The notes below the pieces were generated by a model, which made no database searches, had not been told where the DNA came from, and saw only the letters and a list, made by a program, of their open reading frames with translations. Of a DNA stretch of 64,000 bases, positions 55,556 to 63,495 are shown one piece after another. Numbering within the stretch: position 1 is the stretch's first letter; every line of letters begins with the position of its first letter. The DNA is from Cellulomonas sp. ES6 (GTDB taxonomy: Bacteria; Actinomycetota; Actinomycetes; Actinomycetales; Cellulomonadaceae). The DNA is taken from contig NZ_CP125655.1 of NCBI RefSeq assembly GCF_030053835.1, forward strand, positions 1,364,001 through 1,428,000, read 5' to 3'. The position numbers were made by a program, and so were the translations under genes.

Positions 55556-57238
55556 GTGGGGCACCAGGGCGCGCCGGGGCGGGCCGTCCCGCGCGGCGTG
55601 CGCGGGACGGCCGTCGTGAGCCCCGCCCGGCGGGCGGAGCTGCGGCGCGCGGGGCTGTGGGGCGACGCGTCGCTCGACGACTACTGGCGGCTGTCCGTGC
55701 TCGCCGGGCCCGAGCAGGAGGCCGTCGTCGACTCGCGCGGCGCCCGGCTCACCTACGCCGAGGTGGACGACCGCGCCGCCCGCATCGCCACCTGGCTGAG
55801 CGGGCACGGCGTCGGCCGGGGCGACGTGGTCTCGGTCCAGCTGCCGAGCTGGGCCGAGATGGTCTGCGTGAACGCGGCCTGCCTGCGCATCGGCGCGGTC
55901 GTCAACCCCGTGCTCACCGCGTACCGCGAGACCGAGCTGCGCGAGGTGCTCACCCGCAGCCGGTCGCGCGCGCTGCTCGTCCCGACCCGGTTCCGGGGGG
56001 CCGACCTCGAGCCCGTCGCCGCGCGGCTCGCCGCCGAGCTGGACCACCTGGTCGCCGTCGCCGCCGTCCCGCACAACGGCCGGCCCGCGACAGCGGTGCC
56101 CGACCTGGCGGACGTCGTCGCGACCCACGAGCCGCTGCCCGAGGACCTGCGGCGGCCGGGGCGCGGCGAGGACGTGGCCGCCGTGCTGTTCACCTCGGGG
56201 TCGGAGGCCCGGCCCAAGGGCGTGCTGCTGTCCCACGACAACGTGCTGTCCGGGGAGCGGGGGTTCGCGCGCATGCTCGGCGTCGGCCACGGCGACCGGG
56301 TGCTCATGCCCGCGCCGCTCGGCCACGCGACCGGGTACCTGCACGGCCTCACGCTGCCGTACCTGGTGGGCGGCACCGCGCTGCTGCTCGACGTGCCGAC
56401 CGGGCCGTCCGCGGTCGCGATGGCCCGCGCCGAGGGCGCCACGTGCGGCATGGCCGCGGCCAGCGTCGTGCGGTGCATGCTCGACTCGTGCGACCCGGGC
56501 GAGCGCGTCGCGGAGCACCTGCGGTTCCTGTGCTGCGGCGGCTCCCCCGTGCCGCGGTCGCTCGCCCGCGAGGCGCTCGACCACGGGGTCCGGCTGCTCA
56601 GCGTCTACGGGTCCACCGAGAGCGCCCCGCACACCCTCACCACCCCCGCCGACGACCTCGAGCGGGTGCTCACCACCGACGGCCGCCCCGTGCCCGGCGT
56701 CGAGGTGCGCGTCGTCGACCCGGTGACCCGCGAGCCGCTGCCGGTCGGTGAGGTCGGCGAGGCGGCGTCCCGCGGCCCGCAGGTGTTCTGCGGCTACCTG
56801 GACGACCCCGCGCTCACCGCCGCGGTGCTCGACGCCGACGGCTGGTACTACTCCGGCGACCTCGCCCGGCTCGACGCCGACGGCTACCTCCGCATCGTCG
56901 GCCGGGCCAAGGACGTCATCATCCGCGGCGGCGAGAACATCTCCGCCGCGGAGGTCGAGCAGGTGCTCCGGGAGTGCCCCGGGGTGCGCGACGCCGCGGC
57001 CGTGGCGATGCCCGACCGCCGGCTCGGCGAGTGCGTGTGCGCGTACCTCGTGCTCGAGCCCGGGGTGCCCGCCCCGGACGTCCCGGCGCTGCGCGAGCAG
57101 TTCCTGGCGCGCGGCCTGGCCAAGTACAAGATCCCCGCGCACGTCGAGGTGGTCGACGCCCTGCCGCTGTCCCCCGCCGGGAAGGTGCGCAAGGACGTGC
57201 TGCGCGAGCGCGCCGCGGCCCTCGTCCCCGTCGGCTGA
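55556..57238 (+). CDS. AMP-forming acyl-CoA synthetase (CaiC/BaiB-like)
   Basis: A ligase of up to 560 residues that activates a carboxylic acid with ATP and CoA. The phosphate loop is LFTSGSEARPKGVLLSH, followed by YGSTESAPHTLTTP, WYYSGDLARLDADGYLRIVG, the hinge GRAKDVIIRGGENISAAEVE and the catalytic Lys in PLSPAGKVRKDVL. Two GTG starts are possible (55556 right after fixX; 55616, VSPARRAELR), both with weak ribosome sites; the second loses only a low-complexity leader. It presumably loads the first CoA before the class III transferase takes over. Confidence 0.92.
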   Translation: MGHQGAPGRAVPRGVRGTAVVSPARRAELRRAGLWGDASLDDYWRLSVLAGPEQEAVVDSRGARLTYAEVDDRAARIATWLSGHGVGRGDVVSVQLPSWAEMVCVNAACLRIGAVVNPVLTAYRETELREVLTRSRSRALLVPTRFRGADLEPVAARLAAELDHLVAVAAVPHNGRPATAVPDLADVVATHEPLPEDLRRPGRGEDVAAVLFTSGSEARPKGVLLSHDNVLSGERGFARMLGVGHGDRVLMPAPLGHATGYLHGLTLPYLVGGTALLLDVPTGPSAVAMARAEGATCGMAAASVVRCMLDSCDPGERVAEHLRFLCCGGSPVPRSLAREALDHGVRLLSVYGSTESAPHTLTTPADDLERVLTTDGRPVPGVEVRVVDPVTREPLPVGEVGEAASRGPQVFCGYLDDPALTAAVLDADGWYYSGDLARLDADGYLRIVGRAKDVIIRGGENISAAEVEQVLRECPGVRDAAAVAMPDRRLGECVCAYLVLEPGVPAPDVPALREQFLARGLAKYKIPAHVEVVDALPLSPAGKVRKDVLRERAAALVPVG

Positions 57239-57281
57239 CACCGCCTCCGCGAACGGCAGTACCCGAGAGAAGGAAGAAGAG

Positions 57282-58064
57282 ATGCAGATCGCAGTCCTGG
57301 TCAAGCAGGTGCCCGACGACCTCGCCGGCGCGCGCCTGACCGCGGCCGGCGTGCTCGACCGGGCCGCCGGTCCCGCGACCACCGACCCCGTGGACCGCAA
57401 CGCCCTCGAGGCCGCCGTCGCGCTGGCGGAGGCCGCCGGGGACAGCACCGTGACGGTCGTCGCGATGGGTCCGGCGTCCGCCAAGGCGGTGCTCAAGGAG
57501 TGCGTGAGCGTCGGCGCGACCGCCGGTGTCCACGTCAGCGACGAGGGCCTGGCCGGCTCCGACGCGCTCGCGACCGCGCGGGTGCTCGCCGCCGCCGTGC
57601 GCCGCCTCGGCCCGGTCGACCTGGTCCTCGCCGGCGCGCGGTCGTTCGACGGCGCCACCGCCGCGGTGCCCGCCATGGTCGCCGAGCTGCTGGACCTGCC
57701 GCAGGTCACGACCGTCACCGCGATCGAGGCCGAGCCCGGCGCGCTGGTCTGCACCCAGGTGCTCGAGGACGGGCACGCCCGCGTGCGGCTGCCGCTGCCC
57801 GGTGTCGTGTCGGTCGACGAGTACGTGAACACCCCGCGGTACCCGTCCGTGCGCTCCAAGCTCGCCGCCAACAAGGCGGTGTTCGAGGTGCTGACCGCCG
57901 CGGACCTCGGCGTCACCGAGGTCGGCCCCGACGCCGCCCGCGCGGTCGTCGTCGCCACCGCGGAGCCGCCCGCCCGGGAGCCCGGGCAGCGCATCCAGGG
58001 CACCGACGCCCGGGACACCGCCGAGAAGCTGGTCGCCGCGCTCGCCGGCGCCGGCGCCCTGTGA
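57282..58064 (+). CDS. etfB: Electron-transfer flavoprotein beta subunit (EtfB/FixA)
   Basis: A 260-residue subunit beginning MQIAVLVKQVPDD, with PVDRNALEAAVALAE, TVVAMGPASAKAVLKECVSV, LAGARSFDGATAAVPAMVAE and the AMP/FAD-binding stretch PGVVSVDEYVNTPRYPSVRS. An AAGGAAG site precedes the ATG. Together with EtfA, FixC and FixX it completes a FixABCX set. Whether it holds a second FAD (bifurcating type) instead of AMP cannot be decided by eye. Confidence 0.93.
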   Translation: MQIAVLVKQVPDDLAGARLTAAGVLDRAAGPATTDPVDRNALEAAVALAEAAGDSTVTVVAMGPASAKAVLKECVSVGATAGVHVSDEGLAGSDALATARVLAAAVRRLGPVDLVLAGARSFDGATAAVPAMVAELLDLPQVTTVTAIEAEPGALVCTQVLEDGHARVRLPLPGVVSVDEYVNTPRYPSVRSKLAANKAVFEVLTAADLGVTEVGPDAARAVVVATAEPPAREPGQRIQGTDARDTAEKLVAALAGAGAL

Positions 58065-58074
58065 GGAGGACGAG

Positions 58075-59055
58075 ATGAGCTGCACCCTGTGGGTCCTGGT
58101 CGAGTCGGAGCGCGGCGTCGCCGCCGACGCGAGCCTGGCCGTCGTGACCGAGGCGCGCCGCCTGGCGGACGCGTGCGGCGGCACCGTGACCGCGGTGGCC
58201 GTCGGCGAGGACCTGGACGACGTCGTCGCCCGGGCCGGCGCCGCGGGCGCGCACACCGTCCGCCGCGTGTCCGGCGGCTACGCCGACTACGCCACCGAGC
58301 CGTGGACGGCGGCGCTGCACACCCTGCTGACCACGCACGCCCCGACCGCGCTGCTGGTCGCCGCGACCACCCGCGGGGCGGACGTCGCCCCCCGGCTCGC
58401 CGCGCGCCTCGGCACGGGCCTGGTCACGGACTGCGTGGCGCTCGAGTGCACCGGTGACGGACTGCTGGGCGTCAAGACCGTGCTCGGCGGCGCGGCCGTC
58501 ACCCGCAGCCGGGTGCGGGACGCCGTCGCCGTGCTCACCGTCCGCCCGGGCGTCCTGCCGCCCGCCGCCACCGACGGGACCGCTGCCGAGGTCGTCGTCG
58601 AGGACCTCCCGGCCGCCCCCTCGCGCACCACGCTCGTGGAGCGTGTGCCCGCGGAGGACACCGGCGAGGTCGCGCTCGAGGACGCCCGCATCATCGTCTC
58701 CGGCGGCCGCGCGATGGGCGGGGCCGACGGGTTCGGCGTGCTGCGCGAGCTCGCGACGGCACTCGGCCCCACCGCGGCCGTCGGCGCCTCCCGGCCCGCA
58801 GCGGACTCCGGCTGGGTGCCCGTCTCCCTCGAGATCGGGGTCTCCGGCAAGAAGGTCGCCCCCGACCTGTACCTGGCCTGCGGGATCTCCGGCGCCAGCC
58901 AGCACCTCGCCGGCATGTCCGGCTCCCGCACCGTCGTCGCGATCAACAAGGACCCGGAGGCGCCGATCTTCGGCGTCGCGGACTTCGGCGTCGTCGGCGA
59001 CCTGTTCGAGATCGTGCCCGCGCTGACCGAGGCGGTGCGCGCGCACCGGGGATGA
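58075..59055 (+). CDS. etfA: Electron-transfer flavoprotein alpha subunit (EtfA/FixB)
   Basis: A 326-residue subunit with the N-terminal ETF domain (LWVLVESERGVAADASLAVV) and the C-terminal FAD domain: ARIIVSGGRAMGGADGFGVL, PAADSGWVPVSLEIGVSGKK, YLACGISGASQHLAGMSGSR, VAINKDPEAPIFGVADFGVV and GDLFEIVPAL, the diagnostic EtfA/FixB ending. It starts 10 nt after etfB with a GAGGAGG site and is the last gene of the operon, followed by hairpins at 59073 and 59145. Confidence 0.95.
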   Translation: MSCTLWVLVESERGVAADASLAVVTEARRLADACGGTVTAVAVGEDLDDVVARAGAAGAHTVRRVSGGYADYATEPWTAALHTLLTTHAPTALLVAATTRGADVAPRLAARLGTGLVTDCVALECTGDGLLGVKTVLGGAAVTRSRVRDAVAVLTVRPGVLPPAATDGTAAEVVVEDLPAAPSRTTLVERVPAEDTGEVALEDARIIVSGGRAMGGADGFGVLRELATALGPTAAVGASRPAADSGWVPVSLEIGVSGKKVAPDLYLACGISGASQHLAGMSGSRTVVAINKDPEAPIFGVADFGVVGDLFEIVPALTEAVRAHRG

Positions 59056-59072
59056 CGCGTCCCGCACGCGGA

Positions 59073-59106
59073 GCGGCCCCGTCACCCCGGAGGGCGACGG
59101 GGCCGC
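59073..59106 (+). terminator. Hairpin after etfA
   Basis: An 11-bp perfect stem GCGGCCCCGTC/GACGGGGCCGC with a 12-nt loop starts 17 nt after the etfA stop. Confidence 0.7.
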
Positions 59107-59144
59107 CCTGCATCCGCGCCCGCTCCCCCCGCCGGCTCGTCGAC

Positions 59145-59209
59145 TCGTCGAGAGGGCAGTAGATGGGGGTTCGAGTCCACGAACGCCCCATCTACTGCCC
59201 TCTCGACGA
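59145..59209. repeat. 65-nt near-perfect hairpin between convergent genes
   Basis: Arms 59145-59168 and 59186-59209 pair without a mismatch (24 bp). After one unpaired G (59185), GTTCG (59169-59173) pairs with CGAAC (59180-59184) and closes on a 6-nt loop. The sequence GGGCAGTAGATGGGG is far less GC-biased than its surroundings. It lies in the 244-bp gap between etfA and the OYE gene, beyond an ordinary terminator hairpin. Confidence 0.85.
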
Positions 59210-59299
59210 CGGCGGACGCGGCTGGACCGCGCGGACGCGGGTGGCCGGGTGGTCGCGGGCCGGCGCCGCGGTCAGCGCGGTGCGGTCAGCGCGGTGCGG

Positions 59300-61387
59300 T
59301 CAGCGGGGTGCGAGGACGCCGCGGGCCTCGAGCGTCAGGAGCACGTCGCGGCCGCCCGCCGTGGCGTCGATGATCTTCGCGCCGCCCGACGAGTCGCCGA
59401 CGTCGAGCACGTCCACGTCCGTCCCGCGGAACGCGCCGGCCAGCTCGCCGTGGCTCGTGCGGTCGCCGCGCATGCCCAGGCACACGTAGGTCGCCGCACC
59501 CTCGAGCCGGCGCCGGGACCCGTCGGGGTCCTCCACCTCGACCCAGCCGTCGCCGACCTCCGTCAGCGACGTGCGCGTCAGCACCGTCACGTCGTGCCGG
59601 TCGAGCATCTCCCGCATCTGCATCGCGGTGATGAGGTCGAGGTCGCCGGCGACCCGGTCGAGCCGCTCGACGAGCGTGACCTCGGCGCCCGCGGCGACGC
59701 AGGCCTCCACGACGTCCAGGCCCACCGCACCGGCACCGACCACGACGACCGGCTTCCCGGCGAGCGCGGGGAGGTCGTCGACGCCGGCCGTGGCGCCGAG
59801 GATCGAGAAGACCTGCGTCCCCGGGACGTCCACGCGGTCGAGCAGGCCGGGGACGGGCGGCAGCAGCGGCTGCGAGCCGGTCGCGTTCACCACGACGTCG
59901 GGCGCCAGCTCGCGCACCAGGTCGACGGTCGCCGGCGTCGCGGTGCGGATCTCCACGCCGGCGCGCGCGGCCCGCCGCACGAGGTGGTCGAGGAACGTGG
60001 CGATGCGGCGCTTCGCGGGCAGCCGGACGGCCTCCCCGACCACGCCGCCGACGACGTCCCGGGCCTCGAGCAGCACCACGTCGCACCCGACCTCCGCGGC
60101 CGTGCACGCCGCCTCGAGCCCGCCGACGCCGCCGCCGACCACGACCACGCGCGTCGGGGCGGTCACCCGGCGACGCAGGTAGTCCTCGTGCCCGACGATG
60201 TCCGGGTTCACGGTGCAGCGGATCGGGCGGTCCAGCCGGATGCGGTGGTCAGCGCAACCGATGTTGCAGGAGATGCAGTCGAGGATGCGGTCCGCGCACC
60301 CGGTCGCGACCTTGCGCACCCACCACGGCTCGGCGATGAGCCCCCGGCCGATCGCCACCAGGTCGGTGTCGCCCTCCGCGACGACGCGCTCGGCGACCGC
60401 GGGGTCGCGGTAGTTGCCGCTGGAGATCGTCGGCCTGCCGAACTCCTCGCGGAACACGCGTGCCATGCCGGCGCGCCAGCCGTCCGGGAGGTCCATGCGG
60501 TCGATCTGGTACTGCAGGTTGCCGGCGAGCGCCGCGGACACGTCGATGACGTCGACCTCGTCGACCAGGTGGCGCATCAGCTCGACCGAGTCGGCCACGG
60601 TGTTGCCGCCCGCGACCAGCTCGTCGGCGCTGATCCGCAGCATCACGGGATACGTGGGGCCGACGGCGGCGCGGACCGCCTCGAGGGTCTCCCGGACGAG
60701 CCGGGCGCGGTTCTCGGGGGTGCCGCCGTAGGCGTCGGTGCGGTGGTTGTACAGCGGCGACAGGAACTGGCAGAGCAGGTACGAGTGCCCGGCGTGCAGC
60801 TCGACGGCGTCGAACCCGGCGCGCTTGGCCCGCAGCGCCGCGGCGGCGTACTGCGCGGGCACCTCGGCGATCTGCTCGGGCGTCATCGGCACGGGGACCG
60901 GTCCGCCGGGCTTGGACGGGACGTCGGAGGCCGACAGCGCGGGCACCCCGGTCCGTGCGGGGCTCGCGGAGGCACCCGCGTGGTTGAGCTGGATCGCGGC
61001 CTTCGCGCCGTGCCGGTGCAGGCGCTCGGTCAGCTCCCACAGCCGCGGGACGTAGCGGTCGTGGTCGATGCGGAGCTGGGTGGTGCCGTTCGACCCGGCG
61101 GGGAAGGCCACGCAGATGTTCTCGACGATGATCAGGCCGGTGCCGCCGCGGGCGCGCTGCTCGTAGTAGTCGAGCTGGGTGTCGGAGACCGTGCCGTCGG
61201 GCATGGCCATGTTGGTGCCCATCGGGGGCATGACCACGCGGTTGCGCAGCGTCATGGACCGGACGCTCAGCGGGGACAGCAGGTGCGGGGTCGCGGGCGC
61301 GGCCGGGCGGGGGTCGACCCGCACGGTCAGGGGCGCGGGCCGGGTGCGGTCCGCGGTGGCGGACGGGGCAGGGGGCGCGACGGTCAC
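59300..61387 (-). CDS. OYE-family Fe-S flavin oxidoreductase (BaiCD/FadH-like)
   Basis: A 695-residue reductase. A Pro-rich leader of about 35 residues precedes the FMN barrel (LLSPLSVRSMTLRNRVVMPP MGTNM; GFDAVELHAGHSYLLCQFLS; DAYGGTPENRARLV). An Fe-S site spaced C-x2-C-x3-C-x12-C follows (CISCNIGC ... CTVNPDIVG), then FAD/NAD domains (VVVVGGGVGGLEAACTAAEV; VVVVGAGAVGLDVVEACVAA). This is the plan of 2,4-dienoyl-CoA reductase and BaiCD/BaiH. The GTG start has a GAGAGGA site and an operator candidate lies 34 bp upstream. It could reduce an enone or dienoyl-CoA intermediate of the neighbouring CoA pathway. Confidence 0.88.
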   Translation of the reverse strand: MTVAPPAPSATADRTRPAPLTVRVDPRPAAPATPHLLSPLSVRSMTLRNRVVMPPMGTNMAMPDGTVSDTQLDYYEQRARGGTGLIIVENICVAFPAGSNGTTQLRIDHDRYVPRLWELTERLHRHGAKAAIQLNHAGASASPARTGVPALSASDVPSKPGGPVPVPMTPEQIAEVPAQYAAAALRAKRAGFDAVELHAGHSYLLCQFLSPLYNHRTDAYGGTPENRARLVRETLEAVRAAVGPTYPVMLRISADELVAGGNTVADSVELMRHLVDEVDVIDVSAALAGNLQYQIDRMDLPDGWRAGMARVFREEFGRPTISSGNYRDPAVAERVVAEGDTDLVAIGRGLIAEPWWVRKVATGCADRILDCISCNIGCADHRIRLDRPIRCTVNPDIVGHEDYLRRRVTAPTRVVVVGGGVGGLEAACTAAEVGCDVVLLEARDVVGGVVGEAVRLPAKRRIATFLDHLVRRAARAGVEIRTATPATVDLVRELAPDVVVNATGSQPLLPPVPGLLDRVDVPGTQVFSILGATAGVDDLPALAGKPVVVVGAGAVGLDVVEACVAAGAEVTLVERLDRVAGDLDLITAMQMREMLDRHDVTVLTRTSLTEVGDGWVEVEDPDGSRRRLEGAATYVCLGMRGDRTSHGELAGAFRGTDVDVLDVGDSSGGAKIIDATAGGRDVLLTLEARGVLAPR

Positions 61388-61421
61388 GAGAGGTCCTCTC
61401 CGCGGCGGGCTGGTAAGTACC

Positions 61422-61439
61422 GATCTGGTTAGTTACTAC
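61422..61439. promoter_or_regulatory. Putative TetR operator, OYE gene promoter
   Basis: GATCTGGTTAGTTACTAC aligns to the 18-bp operator through TTAGTT and TAC; it is the weakest of the five copies. It overlaps a broader inverted pattern (GTAAGTACC ... GGTTAGTTAC). A GTCACAAAGTC word lies 43 bp further upstream (- strand, 61482-61492). The remaining spacer to 61768 contains only the repeat at 61541. Confidence 0.45.
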
Positions 61440-61540
61440 GGTGGCGCGCGGCGGGCCCGAGGGGATGGGTAGGAGGTCCCAGACTTTGTGACAGGTTTCC
61501 CGTACGCGGACGGACGGCGGGCGGGGGGTGCCCGGAGCGG

Positions 61541-61650
61541 GCCGAGGTCGTCAGCCAGGGCCGAGGTGGTCATCCGCGGCCGAGGTCGTCAGCCAGGGCC
61601 GAGGTCGTCACGTCCACCTGACGACCTCGGCCCGACCTGACGACCTCGAC
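61541..61650. repeat. GAGGTCGTCA hairpin element, copy 3 (expanded)
   Basis: Three direct GCCGAGGTCGTCA-type units (one with GAGGTGGTCA) at about 19-bp spacing are followed by the inverted pair GCCGAGGTCGTCACGT/ACCTGACGACCTCGGC and a last CCTGACGACCTCG. It lies about 118 bp past the stop of the - strand tetR paralogue 2. Confidence 0.8.
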
Positions 61651-61768
61651 GGGTCCGGCGCGTGGCGCCGGTGGCCGAGCGGAGGGCTGCGGCGCGGCCT
61701 GGGTCGGCCGGCGGCCGGGCGGCGGGCGTCAGCCCGGGGACGGAGCCGTCAGCCCGGGGCGGCGGGGG

Positions 61769-62470
61769 TCAGGCCGGGGTGGCGAGGACCAGGCGCAGGA
61801 CGGTGTCCTCGACGAGGGCCCGCACCTGCGGGCGCGTCTCCTCGGCGAGCATGTCGCGGCCGAACAGCTCCCGGAACGTCGAGCGGTTGGCGGTGCGGAA
61901 GAACGCGAGCGCGCTGATCACCTGGTGCACGTCGAGGGCGGACGGCGCGTCGGGGCCGTCGCGGAACACCCCGGACGCCCGGCCGCGCGCCAGCACGTCG
62001 TCGAGGATCTCGAGCGCGACCTGGTTCACCTCGCGCGTCTCGGCGTCGAGGTGGCCGATCATCCCCTCCTCGAGGAGGTTCTCGAACAGCACCAGCCGGA
62101 CGAACGGCTCGTGGGTGGCGTCGTAGCAGAGCGTGGAGCGCACGAGCTCGCGCAGCGCGTCCTCGGGCGGCAGGTCCTCGAGGTGCAGCGACCGCTCCCG
62201 GTCCCGGGTGCCGCGGTACGACTCGACGAGGGCGGCGCGGTACAGCCCGTCCTTGGAGCCGAAGTAGTAGTAGATCATCCGCTTGGTGGTGTGGATGCGC
62301 TCCGCGATGGCGTCCACGCGCGCCCCGAGGAGGCCGCGGGCGGAGAACTCCTCGATCGCCGCCCCGAGGATCTCCTTGCGGGTCCGGTCCGCGTCGCGGG
62401 TGCGCGGCACCGCGGCACCGCCCGCCCCCGCGTCCCCGGAAGCCCCGGCCCCCTGCCCCGCGTCGGTCAT
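61769..62470 (-). CDS. TetR-family regulator, paralogue 2
   Basis: A 233-residue regulator, paralogue of the protein at 46513-47253. The HTH is TRKEILGAAIEEFSARGLLG ARVDAIAERIHTTKRMIYYY FGSKDGLYR. The ligand domain keeps FVRLVLFENLLEEGM, GVFRDGPDAPSALDVHQVIS and NRSTFRELFGRDMLAEE. The ATG at 62470 has a GAGGGG site; 15 upstream codons in frame look non-coding. It is divergent from the shikimate dehydrogenase gene, and the spacer contains an operator candidate, so it probably controls both itself and that gene. Confidence 0.92.
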   Translation of the reverse strand: MTDAGQGAGASGDAGAGGAAVPRTRDADRTRKEILGAAIEEFSARGLLGARVDAIAERIHTTKRMIYYYFGSKDGLYRAALVESYRGTRDRERSLHLEDLPPEDALRELVRSTLCYDATHEPFVRLVLFENLLEEGMIGHLDAETREVNQVALEILDDVLARGRASGVFRDGPDAPSALDVHQVISALAFFRTANRSTFRELFGRDMLAEETRPQVRALVEDTVLRLVLATPA

Positions 62471-62556
62471 CACCGCACCCCTCGCCTGATCGCCCTGCCT
62501 GGACCGACGCATCATCGCAGGACCATGGGCCCGGATCCGGGATCGAAGTCCCGTCA

Positions 62557-62574
62557 GAATGAACTAACGAGTAC
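62557..62574. promoter_or_regulatory. Putative TetR operator, tetR2/shikimate dehydrogenase spacer
   Basis: GAATGAACTAACGAGTAC; its reverse complement GTACTCGTTAGTTCATTC matches the 50189 site at 14 of 18 positions. It lies 23 bp before the dehydrogenase ATG and 86 bp before tetR2. Confidence 0.65.
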
Positions 62575-62597
62575 GTCCACGAAGCACAGGAGTCCCG

Positions 62598-63476
62598 ATG
62601 CCCGACGGAACGATCCGCGCCATCACCGGCCACACCGAGCTGCTCGGCCTGATCGCCTACCCGATCCGGCACAGCCTGTCGCCGCGGATGCACAACCTCG
62701 CGCTCGCCGAGCTCGGCCTCGACTACGCGTACCTCGCCTTCGAGGTCGACAACGACGGCCTGGCCGACGCGGTCACCGGCCTCAAGGCCCTGCGGGTGCG
62801 CGGCTGGAACGTGTCGATGCCGAACAAGATCGCGATCGTCCCGATGCTCGACGACCTGTCCCCCGCCGCGCGCCTCGTCGGCGCGGTCAACACGGTGGTC
62901 AACGACGGCGGCCGCCTCACCGGGCACGTGACCGACGGCACCGGCTACATGACCGCCCTGCGGGAGGCCGGGGTCGACCCCGTCGGGCAGCGGATCACCC
63001 TGATCGGCGCCGGCGGCGCGGGCACCGCGATCGCCGTCCAGGCCGCCCTCGACGGCGTCGCCCGCATCGACATCTTCAACCGCCGCGACGCCGTCTGGCC
63101 GGTCGCCGAGCACACCGTGCGCACCATCGCGGAGCACACGGACGCGACCGCCGTGCTGCACGACCTGGACGACCTCGACGACTTCCGCGCGTGCGTCGAC
63201 GAGTCCGTCGTGCTGGCGAACGCCACCAACGTCGGCATGGGCGCCCTGGCGGGGCTGAACCCGCTGCCGGCGGCCGACGTGCTGCGGCCGGACCTGTTCG
63301 TCTCCGACGTCGTCTACAGCCCGCCGCGCACGCCGTTCCTCGAGCAGGCGGAGGCCGCCGGGTGCCGCACCATGAACGGACTCGGCATGATGCTCCACCA
63401 GGGCGCCGCGGCGTTCGAGCTGTGGACCGGCAAGCCGATGCCGGTCGAGCACGTGCGCGCCGAGCTGTTCGGCTGA
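62598..63476 (+). CDS. Quinate/shikimate dehydrogenase (YdiB-like)
   Basis: A 292-residue NAD(P)-dependent dehydrogenase interconverting shikimate or quinate with the 3-dehydro acids. The substrate domain has LIAYPIRHSLSPRMHNLAL and GWNVSMPNKIAIVPMLDDLS with the catalytic Lys77; Asp113 is in HVTDGTGY. The dinucleotide domain has LIGAGGAGTAIAVQAA, and FNRRDAVWPVAEHT, a sequence seen in YdiB-type enzymes rather than in biosynthetic AroE. An AGGAG site precedes the ATG. It is followed 19 bp later by aroD, so the two act in sequence. Confidence 0.9.
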   Translation: MPDGTIRAITGHTELLGLIAYPIRHSLSPRMHNLALAELGLDYAYLAFEVDNDGLADAVTGLKALRVRGWNVSMPNKIAIVPMLDDLSPAARLVGAVNTVVNDGGRLTGHVTDGTGYMTALREAGVDPVGQRITLIGAGGAGTAIAVQAALDGVARIDIFNRRDAVWPVAEHTVRTIAEHTDATAVLHDLDDLDDFRACVDESVVLANATNVGMGALAGLNPLPAADVLRPDLFVSDVVYSPPRTPFLEQAEAAGCRTMNGLGMMLHQGAAAFELWTGKPMPVEHVRAELFG

Positions 63477-63495
63477 GACGCCCCGAGGAGGAGCC

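Noticed and set aside
59160..59190. tRNA-like GGTTCGAGTCC suggesting a tRNA gene or fragment
   Set aside because: The flanks form one long simple hairpin, and no D arm, anticodon stem or acceptor stem can be drawn.
61541..61650. GAGGTCGTCA units as binding sites for the adjacent TetR
   Set aside because: The same element occurs at 10708 and 35339 near unrelated genes, and it lies downstream, not upstream, of the TetR gene.
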